The notes: generated by a model from the letters alone, not told the origin. Shown: positions 1 to 9,940, numbered from the stretch's first letter. The stretch: DNA of 64,000 nucleotides from Romboutsia hominis (GCF_900002575.1 NZ_LN650648.1:1899565-1963564), one strand, 5' to 3'. Made by a program: numbers and translations.

Positions 1-328
1 TTACATCTGTTACATGTACACACTCTCCAAGAGATTTATTTCCTAGTAATAAGTCTGTAAGTCCATGTATATTACTAATATTAAACATTCTATGTACACT
101 TGGGTTTCTTAAGTCACCTTCTAGTAGCAATACTTTTTTATCAAGGTTTGCAAAACTTACTGCTATGTTTGATATTACTGTTGTTTTTCCTTCATTTTGC
201 TTGCTACTTGTAACTGTTATGACTTTAATTTCTTTGTCTATATTTGCAAATTCTATGCTCGTTCTTATTCCCCTATAGGCTTCTGCTATAGGAGATTTTG
301 GATTGTTTATACTTATTATTCTATTCAT
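1..328 (-). CDS. CpsD/CapB-like tyrosine-protein kinase (partial)
   Basis: The reading frame starts at ATG 328 and runs off the window edge, so only the N-terminal 109 residues are visible. They match the BY-kinase (CpsD/CapB/YwqD) family, which autophosphorylates a C-terminal Tyr cluster and controls capsule or exopolysaccharide polymerisation with a membrane partner. An ELR-type start (SPIAEAYRGIRTSIEF) precedes a Walker A-like loop at residues 41-50 (SSKQNEGKTT) and a Walker A' segment at 69-76 (LLEGDLRNP). In both loops a usual residue is altered: the glycine-proline part of Walker A is KQN, and the first Asp of A' is Glu. The partner gene ends 8 bp upstream, which supports a CpsC-CpsD pair. 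The Tyr-rich tail is outside the window. Confidence 0.88.
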   Translation of the reverse strand, partial: MNRIISINNPKSPIAEAYRGIRTSIEFANIDKEIKVITVTSSKQNEGKTTVISNIAVSFANLDKKVLLLEGDLRNPSVHRMFNISNIHGLTDLLLGNKSLGECVHVTDV

Positions 329-336
329 ATGTCCCC

Positions 337-1017
337 CTACTTTACACTACCTTCATTTGGTATTACTCCTAGTATTTGTAAGTCTAGGTGTTTTTCTATA
401 TCTTGTGGTGTTTTTATTTTGTTATCTAAGTACTCTATTAAAAACACGACAAATAGACCTATCATAATTCCTAATACACTAGCTATTGCTATATTCATAA
501 CTTTATTAGGCTTTATAGGGTTTTCTGGTATTATTGCTTTGTCTATCACTTCTACGCTATTTGCCTTTGTTATTCTTTTTGCTTCCTTTGTAAATACTTT
601 TGGAAGTTCATTTGCTATGTCTCTTGCTATTTTTGGATTTTTATCTTCCACACTTATGTTTATAATTTGTGTATCTTTCACTGGAGATACTACAATTTGT
701 TTTTCTAGTTCTTCATATGTTTTATCTAGGTTTAGTTTTTTTATTACTGGTTCTATTACTGCTCTAGATTTTATTATTTCCCCATATGTTACTGCTAATT
801 TTTGTGTTACTGTGAATTGATCTCCTGTTAGTGTATTTGTTTCTTCATTTTCTTCTGTATTTACTATTAATGTAGAATTTGCTTGGTATACTGGTTTTAG
901 CACAAAAAAACTTAGCACTCCACTTATTGCAGCTGCTAATACTGTTATTGATGCAATTATCCAAAGCCTCTTTTTTATTATTGAAAAATATTCTCTTAGG
1001 TCAATTGTTTCTTCCAT
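337..1017 (-). CDS. CpsC/YveK/Wzz-like chain-length regulator
   Basis: This is a membrane adaptor for the adjacent tyrosine kinase and belongs to the Wzz/CapA/CpsC family that sets polysaccharide chain length. One membrane helix lies near residues 13-36 and a second near 175-195. The proline-rich segment IPENPIKPNK stands just before the second helix, as is typical, and the part between them is extracytoplasmic. The frame is open to an ATG at 1029, but a strong Shine-Dalgarno sequence (GGAGGGAGAA) overlaps that codon and lies directly before ATG 1017. I therefore take 1017 as the start (226 residues, MEETIDLREYF). It ends 8 bp before the kinase gene. No terminator is visible between the two. 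Confidence 0.88.
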   Translation of the reverse strand: MEETIDLREYFSIIKKRLWIIASITVLAAAISGVLSFFVLKPVYQANSTLIVNTEENEETNTLTGDQFTVTQKLAVTYGEIIKSRAVIEPVIKKLNLDKTYEELEKQIVVSPVKDTQIINISVEDKNPKIARDIANELPKVFTKEAKRITKANSVEVIDKAIIPENPIKPNKVMNIAIASVLGIMIGLFVVFLIEYLDNKIKTPQDIEKHLDLQILGVIPNEGSVK

Positions 1018-1189
1018 TTCTCCCTCCATATTTTTGTTAGATATTGTAATTTTTAGTATTAATAATATAGCACTTCGGCATTTTTTTGTATACGTTTTCT
1101 ACAAAACAAGTTTATTTTCGACAAAAAGTTCATTTTTAAAACTTCCACTAACATTTTATTTTATTTTTTAATTAATTTTTCTAAAATAA

Positions 1190-1222
1190 AAAATCTACCT
1201 CATTTTTATTGAGGTAGATTTT
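1190..1222 (-). terminator. Rho-independent terminator after ispG
   Basis: Arms AATCTACCTCA and TGAGGTAGATT (1192-1202 and 1210-1220) pair over 11 bp with a short T-rich loop, and A/T tracts flank both sides. It lies 3 bp past the ispG stop and closes the rpsB-ispG cluster. Confidence 0.85.
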
Positions 1223-1224
1223 TA

Positions 1225-2277
1225 TTAGTATTTATCTATTTCATCCATTAGCTCTTTTACTAAATCATCGCCTTTTATTTTTCTAACTATTTCACCTTTT
1301 TTAAATAATAGTCCTTCACCTTTTCCACCAGCTATTCCAATATCAGCTTCTCTTGCTTCTCCTGGACCATTTACTGCACATCCCATTATAGCTACTGTTA
1401 TATCTTTATCCATTTTGCTTATTTTTTCTTCTACTTCATTTACCACGCTTATTAAGTCTATATTACATCTTCCACATGTTGGGCAAGATACTACTTTTAT
1501 CTTATCATTTAATAAGTCTAAGCTTCTTAGTATTTCTTTTCCAACTACTACTTCTTCACATGGATCTCCTGTTAGTGATATTCTTACAGTATCTCCTATA
1601 CCTTTAAGAAGTAATGCCCCTACTCCTATTGATGATTTTATAGTTCCTTTTTTAACACTTCCTGATTCTGTTATACCTATGTGAAGTGGATAGTCTACTT
1701 TTTTAGATATTAATTCATATGCTTCTAGTGTTTTGTATATATCTGATGATTTTAATGATATTACTATATTTCTAAAATCTAAGTCTTCTAATATTTTAAC
1801 ATGACCCATTGCACTTTCAACTAGTGCCTCTGCTGTTGCACTTCCGTATTTTTGAAGTAATTCTTTTTCAAGTGAACCACCATTTACACCTATTCTTATT
1901 TTTAAGTTTTTCTCTTTACATTTATTTACTACTTCTTTTACTTTTTCTATGCTACCAATATTACCTGGGTTTATTCTAACTCCATCTACTCCTTGGTCTA
2001 TTGCTTCTATAGCTAATCTATGGTCAAAGTGTATATCTGCTATTACTGGTATGTTTACATTTCTCTTTATTTCACCTATGTTTTTTGCTGCAATCATATC
2101 AGGTACTGCTACCCTTACTATATCGCATCCTACTTCTTCTAGTCTTTTTATTTGTGCTATTGTAGCATTTGCATCTCTTGTATCTGTGTTTGTCATTGAT
2201 TGTATACTTATTGGGTTATTCCCACCTATTTTTACATTTCCAACGCTTACTTCTCTACATTGTCTTCTTTTATACAT
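1225..2277 (-). CDS. ispG: 4-hydroxy-3-methylbut-2-enyl diphosphate synthase
   Basis: IspG (GcpE) is the 4Fe-4S enzyme that converts methylerythritol cyclodiphosphate to HMBPP in the MEP isoprenoid pathway. The 350 residues match the short bacterial form (TIM barrel plus a C-terminal Fe-S domain). Cluster cysteines are Cys265 and Cys268 in CPTCGRC and Cys300 in MGCAVNGPGEA. It is the last gene of the cluster that also carries dxr and uppS, so two MEP steps and the undecaprenyl synthase that uses their product are encoded together. A hairpin separates it from rseP, so it may also have its own transcript. Confidence 0.97.
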   Translation of the reverse strand: MYKRRQCREVSVGNVKIGGNNPISIQSMTNTDTRDANATIAQIKRLEEVGCDIVRVAVPDMIAAKNIGEIKRNVNIPVIADIHFDHRLAIEAIDQGVDGVRINPGNIGSIEKVKEVVNKCKEKNLKIRIGVNGGSLEKELLQKYGSATAEALVESAMGHVKILEDLDFRNIVISLKSSDIYKTLEAYELISKKVDYPLHIGITESGSVKKGTIKSSIGVGALLLKGIGDTVRISLTGDPCEEVVVGKEILRSLDLLNDKIKVVSCPTCGRCNIDLISVVNEVEEKISKMDKDITVAIMGCAVNGPGEAREADIGIAGGKGEGLLFKKGEIVRKIKGDDLVKELMDEIDKY

Positions 2278-2326
2278 GTCTTCACCTCTTTAGTATTTTA
2301 TGTATTATTTAGCCCTATATAGTATT

Positions 2327-2368
2327 AAAGAGGTGGATTATAGATTTGTATCTATCCACCCACCTCCT
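2327..2368 (-). other. Hairpin between rseP and ispG
   Basis: On the minus strand GAGGTGG pairs with CCACCTC around an inner ATAGAT/ATCTAT stem, followed by only a short T run. It could be a weak terminator, an attenuator or a processing site. I cannot decide which. Confidence 0.4.
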
Positions 2369-2387
2369 ATTTATTATACTATTTATT

Positions 2388-3401
2388 TTAGAATAATCTA
2401 AGTATGTCTTTGTATGTTACAAATAGCATAAGTCCCATTAATAACATAAAGCCTGCTGTATGTATCATAGCTTCTTTGTTTGGGTCTAGTTTTTTCCCAC
2501 CTCTTAGACCTTCTATTCCTAGCATTACTAATCTTCCTCCATCTAGTGCTGGTATTGGAAGTAGATTAAGCACTCCTAAGTTTAGACTTATCATTGCTCC
2601 TATGTACATAAGATTTGGTATACCCATTTTTGCTGCATCTGAAACTATTCCTATTACTCCAACTGGTCCTGCTACAGCATTTGCAGCTCCTCCAGGTACT
2701 GAATTTGTTACTAATTGTCCTAAGAATAATACCATTTGCTTAAGCATTTCATATGTTCCAGTAAATGCACTTGGTATTGCATTTAGTATACTTTTATCTC
2801 TTTCTGGTGCTATTCCTATTACATATCTTCCTTGTTCATTTTTTTGGGGTTGTATATTAAAGTCTTTAGTCTTACCGTCTCTATCTACTGTTATATTTAT
2901 TTTTTTACCATCTGTAGTTTGAAGTGTATTTAATATATCTTCCCATGAATTTATTTTTTTACCATTTATGTCTAATATTTTATCATTAGCCATAAGTCCT
3001 GCCTTTTGTGCTGGACTATTTTGAGATATTTCTCCTAATACATTTGAATTAGTTGGTGTCCCTATAAACATAAATACTGGTATTAATAATATTACTGTAA
3101 ATATTATGTTAAAAAATGGCCCTGCAAATAATATACTTGCCCTTTGTAGTAATGTTTTTTTACCAAAGGCATTAGGGTCATTTGTTTCTCCATCTTCCCC
3201 TTCCATACTTACATATCCACCTAATGGAAGTAATCTTATTGAATACATTGTATTGTTTTTAGTTTTACTGTATATTTTAGGTCCCATACCTATTGAAAAT
3301 TCATGTATTGTTACCCCTGCTTTTTTAGCAAACAGGAAATGCCCTAATTCGTGTATAAATACTATTACACCAAATAATAGTATTGCTGCTATTATAGTCA
3401 A
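2388..3401 (-). CDS. rseP: RIP metalloprotease RseP (site-2 protease)
   Basis: This is a membrane zinc protease of the M50/S2P family that cleaves transmembrane anti-sigma factors and signal-peptide remnants. The zinc motif HELGH is at residues 17-21 in the first helix. The second active-site motif is LDGGR with Asp287, and a PDZ-like domain lies between (about residues 115-195). At 337 residues with one PDZ it has the usual Gram-positive length. Its position between dxr and ispG is conserved in clostridia. Which anti-sigma factor it cuts is not shown here. Confidence 0.95.
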   Translation of the reverse strand: MTIIAAILLFGVIVFIHELGHFLFAKKAGVTIHEFSIGMGPKIYSKTKNNTMYSIRLLPLGGYVSMEGEDGETNDPNAFGKKTLLQRASILFAGPFFNIIFTVILLIPVFMFIGTPTNSNVLGEISQNSPAQKAGLMANDKILDINGKKINSWEDILNTLQTTDGKKINITVDRDGKTKDFNIQPQKNEQGRYVIGIAPERDKSILNAIPSAFTGTYEMLKQMVLFLGQLVTNSVPGGAANAVAGPVGVIGIVSDAAKMGIPNLMYIGAMISLNLGVLNLLPIPALDGGRLVMLGIEGLRGGKKLDPNKEAMIHTAGFMLLMGLMLFVTYKDILRLF

Positions 3402-3445
3402 TTTACCACCTCTTTTTTATATTTAATTAAAATTATTTGTTAAGC

Positions 3446-4597
3446 CTATTTTATTAAGCCGCTTACATATTCTCTAGCCCATTTATCTATATCTAATATT
3501 TGTTCTAAAGTTGGCTTTTCTATGCTAGTGTGTGCTTCTAGGGTCTTTTCTATGTATTTTGGTATATCGTAAAACCCTATTTTTTCTTCTAAAAATTCAC
3601 TAACTAATATTTCATTAGCACTATTTAATACAGCTGAATATGTTCCACCCATTTTTAATGTTTCATATGCTAGTTTTAAGCATGGGAATGTATCCATGTC
3701 TGGATTTTCAAATGTTAATGTAGCTATTTTGGCTAAATCTAATCTTTCAAAGTCACATTCTATTCTATTTGGATATGATAGTGCATATTGTATAGGTAGT
3801 CTCATATCAGGGCATCCTAGTTGTGCTATTACTGAACTATCTATAAATTGTACCATTGAATGTATTATACTTTGTGGATGTACTACTACATCTATTTTGT
3901 CATGTTCTACACCAAATAGCCATTTTGCTTCTATTACTTCAAGTCCTTTGTTCATTAGTGTTGATGAGTCTATACTTATCTTTCTACCCATTGACCAGTT
4001 AGGATGTTTTAGTGCTTGATTTTTAGTTACATTTACAAGTTCTTCTTTAGTTTTTCCTCTAAATGGTCCACCTGATGCTGTTAGTATTATTTTTTCTATT
4101 TCTTTGTTATTTTCTCCATTTAAGCATTGGAATATTGCACTGTGCTCGCTATCTACTGGAAGTATACTTACTCCCATTTTTTTAGCTTCACTCATTACTA
4201 AATCCCCTGCACATACTAATGTTTCTTTGTTAGCTAGTGCTATATCTTTTCCAGCTTTTATTGCTTCTAGTGTAGGAACTAGTCCTATCATTCCTACTAT
4301 TGCAGTTAATAATACATCTATTTCAGGAAGTGATGATATAGTTTTTAGTCCTTCCATACCACATAATACTTCTATATTTATGTCTGATGGTATCATTGAT
4401 TTTAATTTTATGTAAGAACTTTCGTTGTATACTGCTACGTATTTTGGTTTAAATTCTTTTATTTGTTCTAGTAATAAGTCTACACTACTATTTGCACTTA
4501 TTGCTACTACTTCAAATTTATCTTTATGTTGTCTTACTACGTCTAGTGTTTGTTTACCTATTGATCCAGTTGACCCTAGTATTGATATTTTCTTCAT
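3446..4597 (-). CDS. dxr: 1-deoxy-D-xylulose 5-phosphate reductoisomerase
   Basis: Dxr catalyses the NADPH-dependent rearrangement of DXP to MEP, the committed step of the MEP pathway. The N-terminal nucleotide-binding motif [12 protein letters not shown] follows directly after the start. The segments ASGGPFRG and [15 protein letters not shown] are typical of the family, as is the length of 383 residues. The frame extends upstream to 4630, but the ribosome binding site AAAGGGAAGC precedes ATG 4597, which also gives the canonical N-terminus [12 protein letters not shown] terminator lies between cdsA and this gene, so dxr-rseP-ispG may be read partly from a separate promoter. Confidence 0.97.
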   Translation of the reverse strand: MKKISILGSTGSIGKQTLDVVRQHKDKFEVVAISANSSVDLLLEQIKEFKPKYVAVYNESSYIKLKSMIPSDINIEVLCGMEGLKTISSLPEIDVLLTAIVGMIGLVPTLEAIKAGKDIALANKETLVCAGDLVMSEAKKMGVSILPVDSEHSAIFQCLNGENNKEIEKIILTASGGPFRGKTKEELVNVTKNQALKHPNWSMGRKISIDSSTLMNKGLEVIEAKWLFGVEHDKIDVVVHPQSIIHSMVQFIDSSVIAQLGCPDMRLPIQYALSYPNRIECDFERLDLAKIATLTFENPDMDTFPCLKLAYETLKMGGTYSAVLNSANEILVSEFLEEKIGFYDIPKYIEKTLEAHTSIEKPTLEQILDIDKWAREYVSGLIK

Positions 4598-4689
4598 TTT
4601 GCTTCCCTTTCTATAATTTACTTTATTCATTATTATATTATAACACTATTTATATAATTTTTATCTAATTTGAATATATTTTCAACTAT

Positions 4690-4721
4690 AAAAAATAAGC
4701 CTTAGTATTTAACTAAGACTT
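4690..4721 (-). terminator. Terminator between cdsA and dxr
   Basis: On the minus strand AAGTCTTAGT pairs with ACTAAGGCTT (one U-G pair) around TAAAT and is followed by ATTTTTT. It divides the housekeeping cluster into two transcription blocks. Confidence 0.75.
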
Positions 4722-4725
4722 ATAT

Positions 4726-4742
4726 TATAAAAAATTCGCTTT
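4726..4742. repeat. Short fragment of the dispersed GC-rich repeat
   Basis: AAAAAATTCGCTTTGCT resembles the first 17 bases of the 49-bp GC-rich block at 22628 and 52903. It lies between the cdsA stop and its terminator. It may be a relic of the element, but the match is too short to be sure. Confidence 0.35.
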
Positions 4743-4753
4743 GCTAAAATTCA

Positions 4754-5533
4754 TTATATTATAAAGAATGATATTGCATAGTATATAAATGGTGCTACTA
4801 GTATAACACTATCAAATCTATCTAATACTCCACCATGACCTGGTATTAGTTTACCATAGTCTTTTATTCCTACGTATCTTTTTATTGAAGATGCAAATAA
4901 ATCTCCAAATTGTGCTACTATACTTCCTACACTCCCAATTATAACTAATGGTAATATATTTATATTAAATATATATCCAAATACTATACAACAAATTGTG
5001 CTTCCAAGTATTCCACCTATGCTTCCTTCTATGGTTTTTTTAGGACTTACTTTTGGTATAAGCTTGTGCTTACCAAATAAATATCCACTGAAGTATGCAA
5101 ATGTATCTGTTGCAAATGATATTATAAATATTAACCATACATATAAATGTCCAAATTCAAAATCTTTAAATGTTAATACTATAAAATCTAAAAATATTGC
5201 TATGTATATAATACCCATAAAAGTTATAGCTATATCTATAATGTTATTTTTACATCTTAATAAACTAATTATTGATATTAAAAATAATATAAATGCTACT
5301 GCATATGTATACTCTAATCTTAAATTAAATATATTTTTAAATGTCAAGTATATAGAAAATATATATCCTATATAATAAATTGGATGTATTTCCTTTGATT
5401 TAAAAGCTTTATAAAATTCATTAAGTGCAATAGATACTACTAAAAGTTCTGCTAAATATAGTGGTATTCCCCCAATTATAATGAATATAAATAATGGTAC
5501 TAATGCTAAACCTGCAATAATTCTTGTACGCAT
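4754..5533 (-). CDS. cdsA: Phosphatidate cytidylyltransferase
   Basis: CdsA makes CDP-diacylglycerol from phosphatidic acid and CTP, the precursor of the acidic phospholipids. The protein is very hydrophobic with about seven or eight membrane helices. It carries the family signature near the C-terminus: Ser-x-x-Lys-Arg, then KDYGKLIPGHGGVLDR and the final Asp of DRFDS. The 259 residues are normal. It starts 12 bp after uppS and shares its operon. The 3' terminator at 4690-4721 ends this block. Confidence 0.96.
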   Translation of the reverse strand: MRTRIIAGLALVPLFIFIIIGGIPLYLAELLVVSIALNEFYKAFKSKEIHPIYYIGYIFSIYLTFKNIFNLRLEYTYAVAFILFLISIISLLRCKNNIIDIAITFMGIIYIAIFLDFIVLTFKDFEFGHLYVWLIFIISFATDTFAYFSGYLFGKHKLIPKVSPKKTIEGSIGGILGSTICCIVFGYIFNINILPLVIIGSVGSIVAQFGDLFASSIKRYVGIKDYGKLIPGHGGVLDRFDSVILVAPFIYYAISFFII

Positions 5534-5545
5534 AAATTAATCTCC

Positions 5546-6268
5546 TTACTTTAGGCCACCAAATCTTCTGTCTCTTTTTTGGTACTCATATATGGCTTTT
5601 TGTAGTTGTTTTTCGTTAAAGTCTGGCCAGTGAACATCTGTAAAGTAAAATTCAGAATATGCTGCTTCCCATAATAAGAAGTTACTTAATCTCTCTTCTC
5701 CACTAGTTCTTATTATAAGATCTGGATCACTTATAGACTTTGTACTTAAATAACTAGATATTGTATCTTCTGTTATTTCATCTATACTTAGTTTACCACA
5801 TTTTTCATCTTTTAGTATATTTACTAAAGCATCTTTTATATCATTTCTTGCACCATAATTAAGTGCTAAGTTTAGATTAACTCCAGTATTGTACTTAGTT
5901 AATTCATATGCTCTTTCTAATTCATCTATGCATGCCTTTGGAAGTTTAGATGTATCACCTATTGTTGTTATTTTAACATTATTTTTGTGAAGTTCCCTTA
6001 CTTCATTTTTTAGATATGTTGAAAGTAGGGTCATTAAAGTATCAACTTCAAGCTTTGGTCTTTTCCAATTTTCAGTTGAAAATGCATATAATGTTAAAGT
6101 TTTTACCCCTAGTCTATTACATTCTTTTAGCACTTTTCTAATAGTTTCTACACCAGCTTTATGTCCTGCTGTTCTTGGTAGAAATCTAGCCTTTGCCCAT
6201 CTTCCATTTCCATCCATTATTATAGCTATATGATTAGGTACTCTGTCTAAATCTATATCATAATGCAT
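5546..6268 (-). CDS. uppS: Isoprenyl transferase (undecaprenyl diphosphate synthase)
   Basis: This is a cis-prenyltransferase that extends farnesyl diphosphate with isopentenyl units to the C55 lipid carrier used for peptidoglycan and wall polymers. The catalytic Asp19 is in IIMDGNGRWAKAR, and the second family block reads DLIIRTSGEERLSNFLLWEAAYSEFYF. The length of 240 residues is typical. It lies between a small gene of unknown function and cdsA, an arrangement common in Firmicutes. Confidence 0.97.
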   Translation of the reverse strand: MHYDIDLDRVPNHIAIIMDGNGRWAKARFLPRTAGHKAGVETIRKVLKECNRLGVKTLTLYAFSTENWKRPKLEVDTLMTLLSTYLKNEVRELHKNNVKITTIGDTSKLPKACIDELERAYELTKYNTGVNLNLALNYGARNDIKDALVNILKDEKCGKLSIDEITEDTISSYLSTKSISDPDLIIRTSGEERLSNFLLWEAAYSEFYFTDVHWPDFNEKQLQKAIYEYQKRDRRFGGLK

Positions 6269-6297
6269 ATTGTACCTCCTAAATACGAATCTGACTC

Positions 6298-6501
6298 CTA
6301 TTTTAAGGAGTCAGAAAAGTATGTTACTAATATTTTTACACCTTCAGAAGTCTCAGATATTTTTATGACCTTAGGAACTATTAAAGCTTCTTGATCTTTT
6401 TTACCCTTTATCTCTTCTATGGTATATTTTATGTTTTTGTCTTTAAATGTGTCTAAAACATCATTTAAGTGAAGGCCTAATAGGTTATAATATTTTTCCA
6501 A
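6298..6501 (-). CDS. Conserved small protein between frr and uppS
   Basis: This 67-residue soluble protein has no motif that I recognise. It is acidic and lysine-rich, with a predicted alternation of strand and helix (NIKYTIEEIKG, EALIVPKVIKISE, VKILVTYFSDSLK). It starts 2 bp after frr and is followed closely by uppS, so it is co-transcribed with essential genes. No signal peptide or membrane helix is visible. A role linked to translation or to isoprenoid synthesis would only be a guess. Confidence 0.75.
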   Translation of the reverse strand: MEKYYNLLGLHLNDVLDTFKDKNIKYTIEEIKGKKDQEALIVPKVIKISETSEGVKILVTYFSDSLK

Positions 6502-6503
6502 TA

Positions 6504-7061
6504 TTATACCTCCATTATATCCTTTTCTTTAGCAGCTGCAACAACATCTACTTCTTTTATGAATTTATCTGTTATCTTTTGAACTTCATCTTGTGCTTTT
6601 TTAAGTTCATCAGCAGTTAATTCTCCATCTTTTTCCATTTTCTTTAAATTATCGTTAGCATCTCTTCTTTCATTTCTAAGTCTTACTTTGAAATCTTCAG
6701 CTGTTTTATGAGCTTTTTTAGCTAACTCTTTTCTTCTTTCTTCTGTTAATGCTGGTACTGATATTCTTATAACTTCACCATCATTTGTTGGGTTAAGTCC
6801 TAAATCAGAGTTTCTTATAGCTTTTTCTATTTCAGCCATAGAAGATTTGTCCCAAGCATTTATCATTAAAGTTCTAGCTTCTGGAACAGATACTGCTGCC
6901 ATTTGGTTTATTGGAGTTGGTGTTCCATAGTAGTCAACTCTTATTTTATCTAACATTTGAGCATTAGCTCTTCCTGTTCTTATTGTAGTGTATTCATATT
7001 TTAATGCTTCTATTGTCTTAGCCATTTTAGCTTCTAAGTTCTTATGTATATCTAATTTCAT
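6504..7061 (-). CDS. frr: Ribosome recycling factor
   Basis: RRF splits post-termination ribosomes together with EF-G. The 185 residues give the standard two-domain protein: a three-helix bundle with the conserved TGRANAQMLDKIRVDYYGTP segment and the basic C-terminal helix rich in Lys, Arg and Asp. The order tsf-pyrH-frr is the normal bacterial arrangement. A clean ribosome binding site (AGGAGG) precedes ATG 7061. Confidence 0.98.
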   Translation of the reverse strand: MKLDIHKNLEAKMAKTIEALKYEYTTIRTGRANAQMLDKIRVDYYGTPTPINQMAAVSVPEARTLMINAWDKSSMAEIEKAIRNSDLGLNPTNDGEVIRISVPALTEERRKELAKKAHKTAEDFKVRLRNERRDANDNLKKMEKDGELTADELKKAQDEVQKITDKFIKEVDVVAAAKEKDIMEV

Positions 7062-7147
7062 ATTTTTCCTCCTAAATATTTTTATCTATATAAACATTAT
7101 ATGCTAATTTTACATTATATAAAATACTTTAGCTATAATTTTAGTTT

Positions 7148-7882
<735 letters not shown>

Positions 7883-7953
7883 TTATTTTGCTATTGTTTT
7901 TGTATTTTTTAACATTATATAAAGCTTTTAGCTTAATATAATGTCTTTTCCTT

Positions 7954-7985
7954 AAAAAAAGGAGAACACTTAAGTGTTCTCCTTT
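7954..7985 (-). terminator. Terminator after tsf
   Basis: A perfect 28-bp palindrome (AAAGGAGAACACTT and its complement) lies 5 bp past the tsf stop and is followed on the minus strand by seven T. It separates rpsB-tsf from pyrH-frr. Confidence 0.88.
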
Positions 7986-7990
7986 GGTCA

Positions 7991-8896
7991 TTACTTAAGT
8001 TGCTTAGCAACTTCTTCTGCAAAGTTTTCTTCTTTCTTCTCTATACCTTCTCCAACTTCGAATCTAACTACGTTTCCTAAAGCTATTTCAGTTCCTAACT
8101 TCTTAGCAGTTTCAGCAACTAATTGCTTTATAGTTAAATCTCCGTTTTTAACGAAAGGTTGCTCTAATAAGCAAACTTCTTTTAATTGCTTTTCAAGTCT
8201 TCCTTTTATCATCTTCTCAACTATGTTAGCTGGCTTTCCTTCGTTTAAAGCTTGTTGAGTTAATATTTCTGTTTCATGTGCTATGTATTCTGGATCTACG
8301 TCATCTCTTGAAACGTATTTTGGGTTCATAGCAGCAGCTTGCATTGCTATATCTCTTCCCATTGCTATAACTTCTGCATCTCTGCATGGAGTTATCATTT
8401 CAACTAAAACACCTATTTTTCCTCCACCGTGGATGTATCCAGCAACTTGTCCGTTAGTAGATATCTTAGCGAATCTTCTTACGTCTAATTTTTCTCCTAT
8501 TGTAGCTATTCTGTTGTTTAATACTTCAGAAAGTACACCTTCAGCATGATTTTCAGCTAATAATTCAGCAACTTCTGTGTTTTCTGTAGCTAAAGCCATT
8601 AAAGCAACATCTTTAACGAAAGTTTTGAAATCTTCGTTTTTAGCAACGAAGTCAGTTTCTGAGTTTACTTCTACTATTGAAGCAACAGTGTTATCTTCAT
8701 TTATTTCTATAGCAACTAAACCTTCAGCAGCTATTCTATCAGCTTTCTTAGCAGCTTTAGATAAACCTTTTTCTCTTAGTATATCTATAGCTCTTTCCAT
8801 ATTTCCTTCAGCTTCTTGTAAAGCTTTTTTACAGTCCATCATTCCTGCGCCTGTAGATTCTCTTAATTCTTTAACCATTTGTGCAGTTATAGCCAT
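7991..8896 (-). CDS. tsf: Translation elongation factor Ts
   Basis: EF-Ts is the GDP exchange factor for EF-Tu. The N-terminal UBA-like domain (VKELRESTGAGMMDCKKALQ) and the core domain motif TDFVAKNEDFK are clear. With 301 residues it has the full dimerisation domain. The gene uses more frequent codons than its neighbours, in line with high expression. It follows rpsB across a stable hairpin and is closed by a perfect palindromic terminator. Confidence 0.98.
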   Translation of the reverse strand: MAITAQMVKELRESTGAGMMDCKKALQEAEGNMERAIDILREKGLSKAAKKADRIAAEGLVAIEINEDNTVASIVEVNSETDFVAKNEDFKTFVKDVALMALATENTEVAELLAENHAEGVLSEVLNNRIATIGEKLDVRRFAKISTNGQVAGYIHGGGKIGVLVEMITPCRDAEVIAMGRDIAMQAAAMNPKYVSRDDVDPEYIAHETEILTQQALNEGKPANIVEKMIKGRLEKQLKEVCLLEQPFVKNGDLTIKQLVAETAKKLGTEIALGNVVRFEVGEGIEKKEENFAEEVAKQLK

Positions 8897-8920
8897 TTTG
8901 AGTTCCTCCTATATACTAGT

Positions 8921-8945
8921 AAAGGTAAGGGTGACCCTTACCTTT
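8921..8945 (-). other. Stable hairpin between rpsB and tsf
   Basis: AAAGGTAAGGGT pairs with ACCCTTACCTTT over 12 bp. Only three T follow, and the tsf ribosome binding site comes right after. It fits an attenuating or processing hairpin that lowers tsf relative to rpsB rather than a full terminator. Confidence 0.6.
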
Positions 8946-8968
8946 TAATTTTGTAGATTAGATTTAGA

Positions 8969-9691
8969 TTATTCTTGATCTTGTGCTTCTTCTTCTACTT
9001 CTTCTTCAGCACCTTGTCTACCTTCTATTATAGCGTTAGCCATAGCTCCAGTTATTAATTTAACTGCTCTTATAGCATCATCGTTACCAGGTATAGCGTA
9101 ATCTAATTCATCTGGATCACAGTTAGTATCTACTATACCGAATACTGGAATTCCTAATCTGTGAGCTTCTTGTATAGCTATGTTTTCTTTTCTTGGGTCT
9201 ACTACGAACATAGCTCCTGGTAATTCAGGCATATCTTTCATACCGTTTAAGTATTTTTCAAGCTTTTCTTTTTCAGCTCTTAATTTTATAACTTCTTTTT
9301 TAGGTAAAACGTCGAATACACCTTCGTTTTCCATTTTTTCTAATTCTCTTAATTTGTTTATTCTTGTTTGTATAGTTTTGTGGTTTGTTAACATTCCACC
9401 TAACCATCTTTCGTTAACGTAGAACATTCCACATCTTTCAGCTTCTTCTTTTATAGCATCTTGAGCTTGCTTCTTAGTTCCTACGAATAAAACTGGCTTT
9501 CCGCTTTCAGCTATTTCTTTCATAGCTTTGTAAGCTTCTTCAGCTTTCTTTACAGTTTTTTGTAAGTCTATTATATATATTCCGTTTCTTTCTGTGAATA
9601 TAAATTTAGACATTTTAGGGTTCCATCTTCTTGTTTGATGTCCGAAGTGAACACCAGCTTCAAGTAATTGTTTCATTGATATTACTGACAT
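8969..9691 (-). CDS. rpsB: 30S ribosomal protein S2
   Basis: S2 is a late-assembling 30S protein at the head-body junction. The typical N-terminus [24 protein letters not shown] and the segment [17 protein letters not shown] are present. The C-terminus ends in an acidic tail ([14 protein letters not shown]). It is the first gene of the cluster and has its own promoter (9802-9830) and a 100-base structured leader, which is where S2-dependent feedback would be expected. Confidence 0.98.
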   Translation of the reverse strand: MSVISMKQLLEAGVHFGHQTRRWNPKMSKFIFTERNGIYIIDLQKTVKKAEEAYKAMKEIAESGKPVLFVGTKKQAQDAIKEEAERCGMFYVNERWLGGMLTNHKTIQTRINKLRELEKMENEGVFDVLPKKEVIKLRAEKEKLEKYLNGMKDMPELPGAMFVVDPRKENIAIQEAHRLGIPVFGIVDTNCDPDELDYAIPGNDDAIRAVKLITGAMANAIIEGRQGAEEEVEEEAQDQE

Positions 9692-9710
9692 TTTTTTCCT
9701 CCTGGTTTTT

Positions 9711-9775
9711 AACCTCCGGCATGATCAACTCCCAAAAAAACCTATTAGGCACCTTTTTAGGATCCCATTGCCGTG
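9711..9775 (-). promoter_or_regulatory. Structured 5' leader of rpsB (possible S2 autoregulatory site)
   Basis: In the minus-strand leader CGGCA and GATC pair with GATC and TGCCG to close a domain, with an inner CCTA/TAGG stem. A small GGTT/AACC hairpin then abuts the AGGAGG of rpsB. GC content is well above that of the surrounding spacer. Feedback by S2 on its own mRNA is known in other bacteria. Its use here is inferred. Confidence 0.45.
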
Positions 9776-9801
9776 TGTGATTTTATTTTTTTACCTTTAG
9801 T

Positions 9802-9830
9802 AGTATATCATATCAAATTTTAAAATACAA
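9802..9830 (-). promoter_or_regulatory. Sigma-A promoter of rpsB
   Basis: The -35 box TTGTAT (9825-9830), a 17-bp spacer and the -10 box TATACT (9802-9807) with an extended TG element lie about 110 bp upstream of rpsB. The start site would be near 9795. Confidence 0.8.
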
Positions 9831-9940
9831 TATATTTTATGATTGATTTTATGTTTATTTTTTTCATTTGTTTTTGTTTGAAAATTTCTATTTCTTCTAT
9901 TATAAATTATTCTTTATTTTTATATATTCTATACATTTTA

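Noticed and set aside
197-820. A 207-codon plus-strand frame
   Set aside because: It lies opposite the cpsD and cpsC genes, is rich in Phe, Ile and Cys, has no ribosome binding site and matches no family. It is a shadow of the minus-strand genes.
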